This document shows positions 54,761 to 64,000 of a stretch of DNA of 64,000 nt, in pieces; positions within the stretch are counted from its first letter, which is position 1, and each line of letters opens with the position of its first letter. The notes beneath the pieces are model-generated. The model worked only from the letters and a program-made list of their open reading frames with translations, ran no database searches and was not told where the DNA came from. The stretch comes from Lucinisca nassula. Taxonomy: Eukaryota > Mollusca > Bivalvia > Lucinida > Lucinidae. The DNA is taken from contig OY757011.1 of the NCBI GenBank assembly GCA_963580285.1, forward strand, positions 120,396,440 to 120,460,439. The letters run 5' to 3'. Made by a program: the position numbers and the translations under genes.

Positions 54761-57607
54761 ATGAGAAAGCCGAATTTTGTAAAAGGTTTGAAACTTTGCA
54801 GTATTAACATTAACGGTTTAAGAGGAAAGATACTTGAACTTTTAGCTTTCCTTGATACTCACCAACCACATATTGTGGCTATTCAGGAAACAAAGATTGA
54901 CAGTTCAATTATGACTTCTGAGCTTTTCCCTGAAACTTGCGAATACAGTGTCTACAGAAAAGATAGAAACACTCATGGCGGCGGGGTGATGTTGCTCGTT
55001 CACAGAGATATCCCTCATATGCCATTCATGGAACTGGAAAACGATTCAGAATCTGTCTGGGTTAAGGTTTTTGCAAACAAAACTTCCCACTTTATTGCAA
55101 GTTGGTATCGACCACCTAACGACACTGTCGAAAACTTCCACTTATTTAAAGATCAGCTTGATCGCATTAAGTCTCAGAATAAGGGTAAAAAACTTCCTGC
55201 AGTACATGTCTTAGGCGACTTCAACTTCAGAGAGATTGTTTGGCCAGATAGGCTCAGCAAACAAGGCACAATGCTGAGTCCGTCAGAGGGACAGGTGTTG
55301 GTCGACATCATGAATGATCATGGCTTGGAACAGGTTGTTGACTTCCCTACTCGAGATAGAAACACTTTGGATTTGATTCTTACAACTTTGCCAGGACAGT
55401 TTGGGGATATTCAATCCCCGGACAAACTAAGTGATCATGATATTGTCTCTGGATTTTTGAAAATCTTCATACCACCTATAAAGAAACCTCGTAGAAAGGT
55501 GTACTTATATCAAAAGGGTGACTATGAAACTATGAGGAAGGATGCCCTAAAATTTGCAAGAGAGAAATACTTTAATGGTCATTCAGACGCTCGGTCTGTC
55601 CAGGAGAACTTTGATTTGATCAAGTCTTTCATTCAAGCTTCGTCCGAAAATCATATCCCCTCCAAAACTAGCAGGTCTGTATCTTCAATTCCTTGGATCA
55701 CACCAGATATAAGAAGAAAAATTCGGAGGAGAAATAAGATTCATGCTAAGGCAAAAAAGTCGGGAAGTGGTAAACTCAGAGCAAAATTTGAAAACTTGAG
55801 ACGAGAAATTAAAAATGACATCAAAAATCAGCATGATCAGTATGTAAATAACTTGGTAGGTGATGTAAAGGCGAATCCCAGAGACTTCTACAGATATATC
55901 AATAGCCAGAAGAAAGATAGGCAAGGTATCCCACCCCTTAATAAAAGAGGAGGGAACGGGGTCGCTGAATCGGACTCTGAAAGGGCAGAGGAATTGGTTG
56001 GTCAATTCAATGATGCATTTAATAAAACTGAGTTCAACGAGGTTCCATTGACTGGAAGATCGGCCCCTTTCATGGAAAATATTGTTGTATCCTCTGCGGG
56101 AGTGATCAAATTACTTAAAGGCTTGAACCCTTCTAAAGCTTTAGGGCCTGATGAGCTTCATCCTAGAGTCCTGAAGGAACTAGCAAACGAGTTAGGTCCA
56201 GTTTTTGCTCATCTTTTCCAACAATCTCTCGATACGGGTGAAATTCCCAAAGAATGGCTCCTAGCGAACATCTGTCCACTTTTCAAAAAAGGGGACAGGG
56301 CTCTTGCTCGTAATTATCGCCCGGTGTCACTGACATGTGTTCTATGTAAATTGCTTGAACACATAGTCTGCTCAAACATCATGGCCCACTTGGATGAACA
56401 TAAACTTTTGTCAGACAGACAACATGCATTTAGGAAAAGGCATAGTTGCGAAACTCAGTTGAGCACGGTTATTAATGATTGGGCAAAAATCCTGGACAAA
56501 GGGGGGCAGGTGGACACATTTATTCTGGACTTTGAGAAGGCTTTTGACACCCCTCCTCATGAACTACTTAAATCCAAATTATTTGGTTATGGAATTGGTG
56601 GGAAGACTCTTAAATGGATAGATTCCTTCCTTTGCTACAGAAAACAGCGTGTTGTTGTTAATGGTGAATCTTCAGTATGGGCGCCAGTTTTGTCTGGAGT
56701 CCCACAAGGGACCGTTCTTGGTCCTCTATTGTTCTCCCTGTACATCAATGATATTTCCACTGATATTGACTCAGAAATAAGACTGTTCGCAGATGACTGT
56801 GTTTGTTACCGGGAAATTAGAGATACAGATGACTCACTGAAACTTCAGGCTGACATAGATAGATTAGGATGTTGGGCCAGAAAATGGGGCATGAGATTTC
56901 AACCAGTTAAATGCAATATTATGCAGATAACAAGGAAGAGATCTAATAAAGTTGAGGCTTCTTACACCTTAGAGGGAACGGTCCTCGAAAATGTGAATTC
57001 CATTAAATACCTTGGTGTGACAATCACTCACGATTTGAGATGGAATACACACATTAGCAATATGTGTACAAAGGCGAATAGAACACTTGGTTTCCTGAGG
57101 CGAAATCTTCATCAGTGTCCTCAGGATGTGAAAGAAACAGCATACAGGGGACTTGTTCGCCCAATCCTGGAATATGGTAGTTGCATCTGGGACCCAAGCG
57201 GAGTGGTCCTAAATGAAGAAATTGAAAAAGTTCAGAATAGAGCTGCTAGATTTGTAACTGGAAATTATTGCTTTGAAACTGGGAGCATGACTGGAATTCT
57301 AGGAAAATTAAGATGGGAGTCTCTCAAGAAAAGGAGAAGAGACAGTAGGCTCATACTCTTATACAAAGGTCTAAAGGGTGCTGCCAGCATTCCAACAGAT
57401 GACCTTGTTCCCCCAGCTAGGCATTGTAGAAAACACCATTCAATGACGTTTCAGACCCTTACTGCAAGAACGGATATTTATAAAGAATCGTTTTTCCCCC
57501 GAACCATTAGAGATTGGAATGCCCTTCCCGATTCTATTATTTTGACGGCTGAAGGTGCTGAGGATTGTGTAGCTAAGTTTACATCTTTGGTTAGAGCTAG
57601 GGACTAA
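54761..57607 (+). CDS. Non-LTR retrotransposon ORF: AP endonuclease and reverse transcriptase, intact
   Basis: Encodes the target-nicking nuclease and the RT of a LINE-type element. An uninterrupted frame of at least 948 codons. The nuclease carries SININGLRGK, IQETKID, HGGGVML, GDFN and SDHDIVSG in family order. The RT carries NYRPVSLT, ILDFEKAFD, SGVPQGTVLGP and LFADDC. A C-terminal domain (YGSCIWDP, PRTIRDWNALPDS) follows and there is no RNase H. The open frame reaches back to 54599, but that part is antisense to Rho exon 1, so the in-frame ATG 54761 is preferred. No ORF1 is seen, so the copy may be 5'-truncated, yet the long clean frame suggests a young insertion. The C-terminal word is typical of the CR1/L2/jockey-like side, but the clade is not resolved. 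Confidence 0.9.
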   Translation: MRKPNFVKGLKLCSININGLRGKILELLAFLDTHQPHIVAIQETKIDSSIMTSELFPETCEYSVYRKDRNTHGGGVMLLVHRDIPHMPFMELENDSESVWVKVFANKTSHFIASWYRPPNDTVENFHLFKDQLDRIKSQNKGKKLPAVHVLGDFNFREIVWPDRLSKQGTMLSPSEGQVLVDIMNDHGLEQVVDFPTRDRNTLDLILTTLPGQFGDIQSPDKLSDHDIVSGFLKIFIPPIKKPRRKVYLYQKGDYETMRKDALKFAREKYFNGHSDARSVQENFDLIKSFIQASSENHIPSKTSRSVSSIPWITPDIRRKIRRRNKIHAKAKKSGSGKLRAKFENLRREIKNDIKNQHDQYVNNLVGDVKANPRDFYRYINSQKKDRQGIPPLNKRGGNGVAESDSERAEELVGQFNDAFNKTEFNEVPLTGRSAPFMENIVVSSAGVIKLLKGLNPSKALGPDELHPRVLKELANELGPVFAHLFQQSLDTGEIPKEWLLANICPLFKKGDRALARNYRPVSLTCVLCKLLEHIVCSNIMAHLDEHKLLSDRQHAFRKRHSCETQLSTVINDWAKILDKGGQVDTFILDFEKAFDTPPHELLKSKLFGYGIGGKTLKWIDSFLCYRKQRVVVNGESSVWAPVLSGVPQGTVLGPLLFSLYINDISTDIDSEIRLFADDCVCYREIRDTDDSLKLQADIDRLGCWARKWGMRFQPVKCNIMQITRKRSNKVEASYTLEGTVLENVNSIKYLGVTITHDLRWNTHISNMCTKANRTLGFLRRNLHQCPQDVKETAYRGLVRPILEYGSCIWDPSGVVLNEEIEKVQNRAARFVTGNYCFETGSMTGILGKLRWESLKKRRRDSRLILLYKGLKGAASIPTDDLVPPARHCRKHHSMTFQTLTARTDIYKESFFPRTIRDWNALPDSIILTAEGAEDCVAKFTSLVRARD

Positions 57608-57683
57608 CTTCCCATATCACAGGTCCTGGTGTATGAATGTCATTTGACGTGTCACCAGTAACAGTTCTGATTCTGATTCTGAT
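57608..57683 (+). other. 3' UTR and tail of the non-LTR element
   Basis: Short 3' UTR ending in TTCTGATTCTGATTCTGAT, a hexamer-type tail without poly-A, as in several LINE clades of the CR1/L2 group. Confidence 0.7.
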
Positions 57684-57964
57684 CACTTATCATCTTTCAA
57701 AATGATAAACGGTGTCTCATACTTGGTTTTTATATCAGATAAACGTAAATAATTATGTCTAAATTTAGTAATTTTACTTTTCTAAATATAGAATAGTATC
57801 TAGGATGTTTACCTTCCGGCTTCCAGATCAGTAAATAATCTTTACATGTATTTTTGAGGGACATAAGTACGGAAGAGCTTTAGGGCCAGATACACATTTA
57901 ATTCTTTTGATAGGCTAATCCCAATTCAGAGTAGAATGCAGATCACAGACCACAGAGCCAGCTT

Positions 57965-58330
57965 CGAGTTATTATGTCGAAATTTCGAGATACTAAGTCG
58001 AAATTTCGAGTTATTATGTCGAAATTTCGAGATCATAACTCGAAATTTCAAGTTATATTGTAATAAGTCGAAATTTCAAGATACTAACTCGAAATTTCGA
58101 GTAATATAGTCGAACTGTCGAGATGAGATAAGATAACAAATCGACATTTCTAGATACTAAGTCGAAATTTCGAGTTATTATGCTGAAATTTCGAGTCAAT
58201 AAGTCTAAATTTCTAGATACTAAGTCGAAATTTCGAGTTCGTAAGGCGTAATATCGAGGTAGTAAGTCGAAATTTTTAGAAAATGTCGAATTTTCGAGTT
58301 TTCATATCGAAATTTCTAGCTAATATGTCG
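57965..58330. repeat. Tandem repeat of CGAAATTTCG palindromes
   Basis: Imperfect units of about 18-22 bp such as AAGTCGAAATTTCGAGATAC. The dyad CGAAATTTCG recurs about a dozen times, with decay toward 58330. Confidence 0.9.
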
Positions 58331-58382
58331 AAATGCGCTTTTAACCACTAGGCAACGGAGGCTCGCTTTGATGGGACATCAG

Positions 58383-58470
58383 CAAATAGTGTAGACCCAA
58401 ATCGGACGATCTGACCCCGCATCTGACGCCGTAGAACGCGGCGTCTGATCCGGGTCTACACAGTTTGTAC
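58383..58470. repeat. Hairpin element (family R)
   Basis: AGCAAATAGTGTAGACCCAA and CGGGTCTACACAGTTTG pair around GACGCCGTAGAACGCGGCGT, with about 17 extra bases in the left arm. Confidence 0.8.
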
Positions 58471-58579
58471 ATACATTTTTATAGTCTTTACTACAAACAC
58501 AACAAATCTGACACCCCTATTCTATTCTTAGAAATGGATCACTCCAAACTGATAAGGTGGAAAATTCGTCTTGAAACCT

Positions 58580-59180
58580 TTCAAATCGAATTGACAGCTG
58601 GCTGCCAGTTGCCAGTTGCCAATTCACGAGAATTTGCGAATCGGCATCTGGCTGCCGTTTGCCAGTTGCCTATTCAGTTGTTATGTTCTAAAACCCTATC
58701 AAATCGAATTGGCAGCTGGCTACCAGTTCACAGTTGCCAATTCACTAGAATTTGCGAATCGGCATCCAGAATGTGAAGTTAGCTGCCATTTACCAGTTGC
58801 CGATTGAATAGGCAAATGTCAACTGGCAACTGGCAGCCAACTTCACGGACATGTTTTGCAACATACATAGTAACAGGCAGGGTTTGCCGGTTGCCTATTC
58901 AGCTGTGATGATCTAAAACCGTCTCAAATCGAATTGGCAGCTAGTTGCCATTTCGCTAGAATTCGCGAATCGGCATCAGGCTGCCGTTTGCCAGTTGCCT
59001 ATTCAGTTGTTATGCTCTAAAACTCTCTCAAATCGAATGAGCAGCTGGCTGTCAGTTGCCTATTCACTAGAATTTGCGAATTGGCATCCAGAATGTGAAG
59101 TTAGCTGCCATTTACCAGATGCCGATTGAATAGGCAAATGGCAATTGGCAACCGACAGCCAACTTCACGGACATGTTTTG
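58580..59180. repeat. GCCAGTTGCC-rich repeat, two related halves
   Basis: 58595-58855 and 58925-59170 share GAATTTGCGAATCGGCATC, GTTGCCTATTCAGTTGTTAT and AACTTCACGGACATGTTTTG. Inside each half the words GCCAGTTGCC and GGCAACTGGC run in inverted order. Frames here are by-products. Confidence 0.8.
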
Positions 59181-59244
59181 CAATATACATAGAAACAGAC
59201 AGGTATTTTTGTGGTAAGTGAAGGATATTTTTGTCAGTTCTGCA

Positions 59245-59345
59245 TAAAACAAAAAAAAAACCTATGTAATGGGGATTCATTAGAACCGACTCGTCGAGAC
59301 GGTTCAAATGAATACACACAACATAAGTGAATATAGAAAAAATAA
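59245..59345. mobile_element. Family P remnant
   Basis: CATTAGAACCGACTCGTCGA, then GACGGTTCAAATGAAT: a decayed central palindrome. Confidence 0.55.
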
Positions 59346-59404
59346 GGCAAATTAGCCTGTAACCCATTTTGTACTGGAAACCCCAAAACAGGTACCCTGG
59401 CAAA

Positions 59405-59695
59405 CAGTTTTGTCGTCCCCGTCAATACTGTAAAGGTCATTTTGGAGATGTTGCTTCCAATTTCGTGGGACTTTTACCCGACATTGGGATGAAATGACAC
59501 CTCAAGTCCTGTCGCCCAATGAAACCAATAGGGTTTATAAGCATGGACAGTCCGACTCGCGCAGCGCTTTGCCTGGGCAGGCTTAGATCCTGCAAGCGGT
59601 TTACCAGTAGTCGTGTGCGGGTCGGTTTCAGCTCTGCGTGGAAGCATCATGCAGCCCATATATTTCTTCAAGCCCCGATGGGCGGGGGCCGCCTG
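59405..59695 (-). mobile_element. SINE family A, full length
   Basis: The plus-strand view starts CGTCCCCGTCAATACTGTAA and ends AAGCCCCGATGGGCGGGGGC. A family R hairpin follows directly (59692-59765). Confidence 0.85.
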
Positions 59696-59765
59696 GCAAA
59701 CAGTGTAGGCCCAGACCAGACGCCACAAAATGCGGCGTCTGATCAGGGCCTTTACTGTTTGCTTA

Positions 59766-60265
59766 AAGTACAGTCATTTTCCAAATAAATTTTGAAGAAA
59801 ACACAACCTGACACCCCTAAATTTTGAAATGAACTCCTGCTATATAGAAGGAGGAAGATCCCATTTGGTACAAAATGGGTTAATTATCACCAATTACCCA
59901 TCTAATAGCTGTTGCTATGAGTTACATACCTTCAATTCTCCCATACGCACATGCGCAGTGTAAAATGTTTACTATAGTGTGTATGTGTGAGCGCGCACCT
60001 GTGTGTTGTAAATCCCATCAACATCTAAGGTCATAATGAGACGGGACTTCGGTTTAAATACTCATTTGAAAGTCTGAAGAAGCCCGAAATCAAACTCCCG
60101 TCTCCTGGTTTACTAGGACTACACCACCGAGACATCTTTGCCTAGGCTACATATTGAAACCATTCCATTCACACCATAGGGGCTTCTCCCAGAGGTAAGA
60201 CTTTTCTCCATTAGAGTTTATGTGTGGGGAAAGGATTTGTGGTGGGGGTGAGATTCAAACTCTTT
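59766..60265. other. Intergenic stretch
   Basis: Between a family R hairpin and a family P copy. A diverged tRNA-like, SINE-like sequence may lie near 60030-60150 (CGAAATCAAACTCCCGTCTC), but it is too weak to call. Confidence 0.4.
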
Positions 60266-60270
60266 CCTTT

Positions 60271-60560
60271 ACATCACAAAAACACGTCTATATATTTTTT
60301 GCTCCCTTAAATCCCACTTTTATATGGGGTAAAGCTGGGGTTTTCAGGGGTATACATGACTTTTCTTATTTTTCTGCTGAAAACAGAGATTGTGTGCACT
60401 CGTTAAACCGCCTCGTCTCGCTGGGGTGGTTTTAATGAGTATACACAGTCTATGTTTTGTGCAGAAATATAGAAAATGTCAGAATTTTTTTATCTGACAA
60501 TGTTCGTTTTTGCTTTTGTTTTTGGCGGTAAAATTTACAATGTATTTGAATAGGCGCAAA
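60271..60560. mobile_element. Family P element, diverged
   Basis: CATCACAAAAACACGTCTAT at the left, GTATTTGAATAGGCG at the right, decayed arms ACTCGTTAAACCGCCTCG and GTGGTTTTAATGAG. Confidence 0.7.
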
Positions 60561-60780
60561 ATAATATCTATTTTCCTCCTGGCAATCGACTCGAAATAAC
60601 AAAGTAGTCTTTAAACGGCCGTAAAACAAAAACAAAAAGCACCGGTATTTTTCCCCTATTTTTAGTTACAGATAGTAGGTTTCTATATTTAGTACTATTA
60701 ATCCGGTATAAAGATGTTGCAGCAGCGAATACTGTTAATTCGTTTGATATATTGATTTGAATAAACAGATAAAAAGGATA

Positions 60781-60821
60781 ATGTCTTGCAAAATTATCAA
60801 GAGTGTCGTTGTAGGCGATGG
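60781..60821 (+). CDS. First coding exon of a second Rho GTPase (partial gene)
   Basis: ATG to GATGG encodes MSCKIIKSVVVGDG (last codon split) and is followed by GTATGG. Length (41 bp), split codon and the start of the P-loop equal exon 1 of the gene at 38233-54627, but on the other strand. The Val-Val-Val-Gly-Asp-Gly run is the Rho family signature. Exon 2 (AVGKT) was not found before the window end, so the gene should continue beyond 64000. It could also be an orphan exon. Confidence 0.7.
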
Positions 60822-60847
60822 GTATGGTCATTTATATATTTTGATAG

Positions 60848-61140
60848 CCCATCGGGGCTTGGAGAAATAGACTGGGCTGCATGAGGCTTCCACGCAGAGC
60901 TGAAGCTAACCACACTAGTACTTGAGTACTGGTAAACCACTTAAGAGGTCTAAGCCTGCCCAGGTGAAGTGGTGCGAGTTGGACCGTCCATGCTTATAAA
61001 CCCTATTGGTCTCATCGGGCGTCAGAGCTTGAGAAGTCATTTCGTCACAATTTCGGGTAAAAGTTCCACGAAATTGGAAGCAACGTCTCCAAAATGACCT
61101 AAATAGTGTTGATGGGGACGTTAAACCTAAAATCAAACAA
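60848..61140 (+). mobile_element. SINE family A, full length
   Basis: CCCATCGGGGCTTGGAGAAA through GATGGGGACGTTAAACCTAA and AATCAAACAAT. It begins 26 bp after the GTPase exon, inside its intron. Confidence 0.85.
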
Positions 61141-61309
61141 TAGTTTTGATAATACAATGACTCCAGAGAGATAACTGGGGTGGTGTGGGATTTTACTTAT
61201 TTTAGCCTGAAAAGGTACGATGTGTTGACTCAGCATCTAGGCGAGGTGATTCTAATAAGTACATACAACATGTCTTGATTTTATACTGGATTTTTGTTTT
61301 GTTTTATTT

Positions 61310-61492
61310 ATGAAATAGATCAGCTCCAACCGTGATTTGTTGAGTAATAAATCACAGTTTGGAGGTCAGTTGTAAAGTAGATCAAATCACGAGCGCGTAG
61401 CGCGCGTGATTTGTCTACTTACAACTGACCGACAGACTGTGATTTATTACTCAACAAATCACAAAACTAGAGCTGATCTATTTCGATTCTAA
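61310..61492. repeat. Third foldback hairpin
   Basis: GAAATAGATCAGCTC and GAGCTGATCTATTTC outside, GTGATTTGTTGAGTAATAAA and TTTATTACTCAACAAATCAC inside, apex GAGCGCGTAGCGCGCG. It is followed by CGATTCTAACA, the same word that follows the hairpin at 52021. The inverse TGTTAGAATTG lies at 61780. Confidence 0.9.
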
Positions 61493-61784
61493 CAGGCTGA
61501 AAATCGGCAATAATGTTGTTGCTTCCTTCAAAATCTCACAACTTTTCGCCATTGTTGAAAGAAATCCCGCTAAAATTGTCGACTAAACACATGCATTTAT
61601 ATCCTTTTCTAACGTTTTCGATGCGAGAAAATGACGTTACACCGTCTAACGTCAAGGAAATCGACTAGTGACGTAATAAATTGGGAGTTTTTAATGACGT
61701 CACCTATCACGCTCTTCTGAGCTGTGATTTGTTGCATAATAATTCTCAGTTCCTTTCCATTGCCTATATAGGCGCGCTGTGTTA

Positions 61785-62070
61785 GAATTGAGGTTTAACA
61801 TCCCCATCAACACTGTATATGTCATTTTGGAGACGTTGCTTTCGATTTTGTGGGACTTTTACCCGACATTGAGTTGAAATGACATCCCAAGCCCTGTCGC
61901 CCAATGAATCGATAGGGTTTATAAGCATGAACGGTCCGACTCGCACCGCTTTGCCTGGGCAGGCTTAGATCCTCTAAGCGGTTTACCAGAACTCGTGTGC
62001 GGTTGGTTTCAGCTCTGCGTGGAAGCATCATGCAGCCCATCTATTTCTTCAAGCCCCGACAGGGGTGGGG
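61785..62070 (-). mobile_element. SINE family A, full length
   Basis: Plus view GAGGTTTAACATCCCCATCA to CAAGCCCCGACAGGGGTGGG. Confidence 0.85.
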
Positions 62071-62457
62071 GCATTTATTGTAATCGAAAGACCGAAAATA
62101 TGCCCCTTATTTATCTCACCTATTTATTTGAATTAGTCACGTCCATTCTTGTAAAGGGTATTTACAGAATGGCAAACCGCGTTGATACAGATGAGATGTC
62201 TCATTATAAGCTGTCCCATTCTTATCTACATTATTTGTACATGTATATGCGCCAGTTAAAGACGCCGTATTCAACTGATGTGTTGCCCATATGTTCATGT
62301 ATTCCATGCTTCTTAAGATATAGAGCAGCTTCATTTTATTGAAATGTTACTTTTTAAGCAATATTTAGTTTTCAAAGTTAATATTACTTACTCAAAGCAC
62401 TGAAAGCACTGGTTGGTCGATTTATCTGAGTGTAGGCCTAGGCTGAGGAAACTGGGC

Positions 62458-62693
62458 CCAGTTGTTCAAAGCCTCGTTAGCTAAACGATCTCGTTAGTGG
62501 TCATATTGTTAACTGTTCTAGCAAGTTCAATATCTAAAATATTGGTATTTTTGTTGAAAAATGTGAGCAGCTTTTGTATTTGCAAAAGCTGCTCACTTTT
62601 TTTCAGCAAAAAATATTAGTATTTCCAGCATATTGAATGATGAAAGTTTTAACGATACGTTAGCTAAAGACGTCGTTAGTTTTGAACAACTGG
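62458..62693. mobile_element. TIR element with CCAGTTGTTCAAA ends
   Basis: CCAGTTGTTCAAAGCCTCG and CGTCGTTAGTTTTGAACAACTGG form TIRs; an inner hairpin GTGAGCAGCTTTTG / CAAAAGCTGCTCAC marks the centre. Non-coding. GGGC and GCTC flanks give no clear duplication. Confidence 0.8.
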
Positions 62694-62888
62694 CTCCTGG
62701 TCCTGAACGGGAATTTAGACAGTGATCCAGCGCACCCGAGCCGAGTCAATGTTATACAATAAGCATTCTTTTACACAGCGCACAGAGACAAGAAAAACCG
62801 TCACCTGGATTTCGTATAACTCAGTGATAGTCACGTAGACATCAACAATATAAAGCTTCTGTTCTTAGTATCTTTGGGTCGACTGACA

Positions 62889-62911
62889 ACCCCACCCCCC
62901 CCCCCCCCCCC
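62889..62911. repeat. Poly-C run
   Basis: C homopolymer with one A; the length in the assembly may be unreliable. Confidence 0.9.
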
Positions 62912-63039
62912 ACACCCCAAAAAAATGTATGCCTAAGTTAAATGACAAAAGTTTAAAATATTATACAAAACACACTCATGACAGATAATGCTCTCTTTTG
63001 TGGCTTTGAAATTGCCAGTTTTCGGATCACATTTATTTT

Positions 63040-63190
63040 TATATTTATGAGTATTTTTTCTGTTTATAATGAAAACACAAATTATTAGTGCTCGTTAGAA
63101 CCGCCTCAACGAGAACTCACGATCATTGTTTTGAGCAGAAGTAAGAAAAAATGATGTATACCCTATGTAACTCCTAATCTGTTCTATATA
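63040..63190. mobile_element. Family P remnant
   Basis: GTGCTCGTTAGAACCGCCTC joined directly to AACGAGAACTCACGAT: a shortened palindrome. Confidence 0.6.
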
Positions 63191-63199
63191 ATATATGGT

Positions 63200-63485
63200 C
63201 ATCACAATAACACGCCTATATAATTTTGATCCCCATAAACCCTACTTTTATACAGTAAAACTGAGGTTTACAGCGGAATAGGCCTACATTTTTCTTCTTA
63301 TTTCTACTCAGAAACATGGACTGTCGGTACTCGTTAGAACCGCCTCGCCGAGGCGGTTCTAACGAGTTCAAACAATCTATGTTTTAAGAACCTCGAAAAT
63401 ATCAGAATTCATTTCTGAAAATTATCATTCTTTGGTTGTGAAATGTTCAATATTCATGTATTTGAATAGGCGTGTTTTCGTAATG
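63200..63485. mobile_element. Family P element, complete
   Basis: TIRs CATCACAATAACACGCCTAT and AATAGGCGTGTTTTCGTAATG; palindrome around GAACCGCCTCGCCGAGGCGG. Confidence 0.85.
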
Positions 63486-63769
63486 TTTAAAATGGAGTTC
63501 ATTTCTGGATGTTGAACAGATTTAGGAATGTGAAATTTAGTCATAATTGCGAGTGAAACAATTTCATAATTGAAGAACTTGGTTAATTTTTAAAGTGCAT
63601 TGAGATTCTTTTGAAAATCAGCACGGGTACCTCTCATTTATCACGGTCAATATTTTAATTTAAAAAAAAAAACTGCAAAGGGAAATCTTTCTACTGATAC
63701 TGCATTGGTCACATTTGGCCATTACCGCAGGTGTAGTACATTACATACACTCCAGGACTGCATGATAAA

Positions 63770-64000
63770 AGCCTACACAGTAATCATGTAATTACGGTAG
63801 GGATCTTTAACCTGCGCAGGGGATGGTTCTCCCTGCACAGGGGGCCTCCAGTTAACGTCCCGATCCGAAGGACGGTGCACTTTATGACATTCATCCCTGC
63901 AAATGATGCCAATGGAGCGTGTTCGGACACCGAAATTTTATCGCCGCTGCCGGGGATCGAACCCGGGACCTCTAGCATCAGAGACAAGTGCACTAACCAC
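63770..64000 (-). mobile_element. tRNA-headed SINE, cut by the window end
   Basis: The minus strand starts GTGGTTAGTGCACTTGTCTC (A-box-like), then GTCCCGGGTTCGATCCCC (B box). The body follows with CCTTCGGATCGGGACGTTAA. The head is probably incomplete at position 64000. Confidence 0.8.

Noticed and set aside
58465..58807. Two frames of 63-103 codons
   Set aside because: They arise from the GCCAGTTGCC repeat, which is duplicated and inverted within 600 bp.

Overview
This window is repeat-dense eukaryotic DNA, most likely from a bivalve mollusc (clam type). That is an inference from the mix of elements: Naiad-type Penelope-like retroelements with in-frame TGA codons at cysteine positions (published for clams and spiders), hammerhead-ribozyme units of retrozyme type, tRNA-headed SINEs, TIR elements with palindromic cores, a Ty3/gypsy element and a non-LTR element, around only one intron-rich host gene plus the first exon of a second. 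There are no operons, true tRNA genes or CRISPR arrays.

Layout. 1-5094 is a 79-bp minisatellite with a 1,557-bp higher-order duplication that has also amplified a Naiad 3' UTR fragment. 5101-10290 (minus) is a broken Naiad element: GIY-YIG nuclease, CxC linker, reverse transcriptase and 3' UTR, interrupted by a 3'-UTR-only copy and by a tandem pair of hammerhead units. 10484-10715 is a further Naiad 3' end, followed by a 165-bp tandem repeat and TIR elements. 12870-13800 (plus) is a second Naiad fragment split by a SINE with an 11-bp target-site duplication.

13855-30592 is a very large Ty3/gypsy element: long LTRs (the 5' one truncated and carrying a hammerhead unit), tRNA-like primer site, gag with CCHC knuckle, protease-RT-RNase H-integrase with frameshifts, then an unusual 3' third. 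This third holds a 55-60-bp minisatellite, an intact 539-codon C2H2 zinc-finger frame with PLDLS/PLDLA motifs, a short charged frame, a polypurine tract and the 3' LTR.

31-64 kb is mostly intronic and intergenic DNA filled with small elements. A Rac/Cdc42-like Rho GTPase gene runs on the minus strand from 54627 to 38233 in six exons with perfect phase (188 aa). A very similar first coding exon of a second Rho GTPase lies at 60781-60821 on the plus strand, so the two genes are divergent. An intact endonuclease-RT open frame of a non-LTR element (54761-57607) lies between them, next to exon 1 of the first gene.

The most unusual feature is at 36936-37403: a 468-bp terminal-repeat retrotransposon in miniature with two identical 174-bp LTRs, an 18-nt primer site perfectly complementary to tRNA-Leu, a polypurine tract and a 4-bp target duplication. 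Each LTR carries the 5S rRNA internal-promoter region. This is the architecture of plant Cassandra elements, here in what looks like an animal genome.
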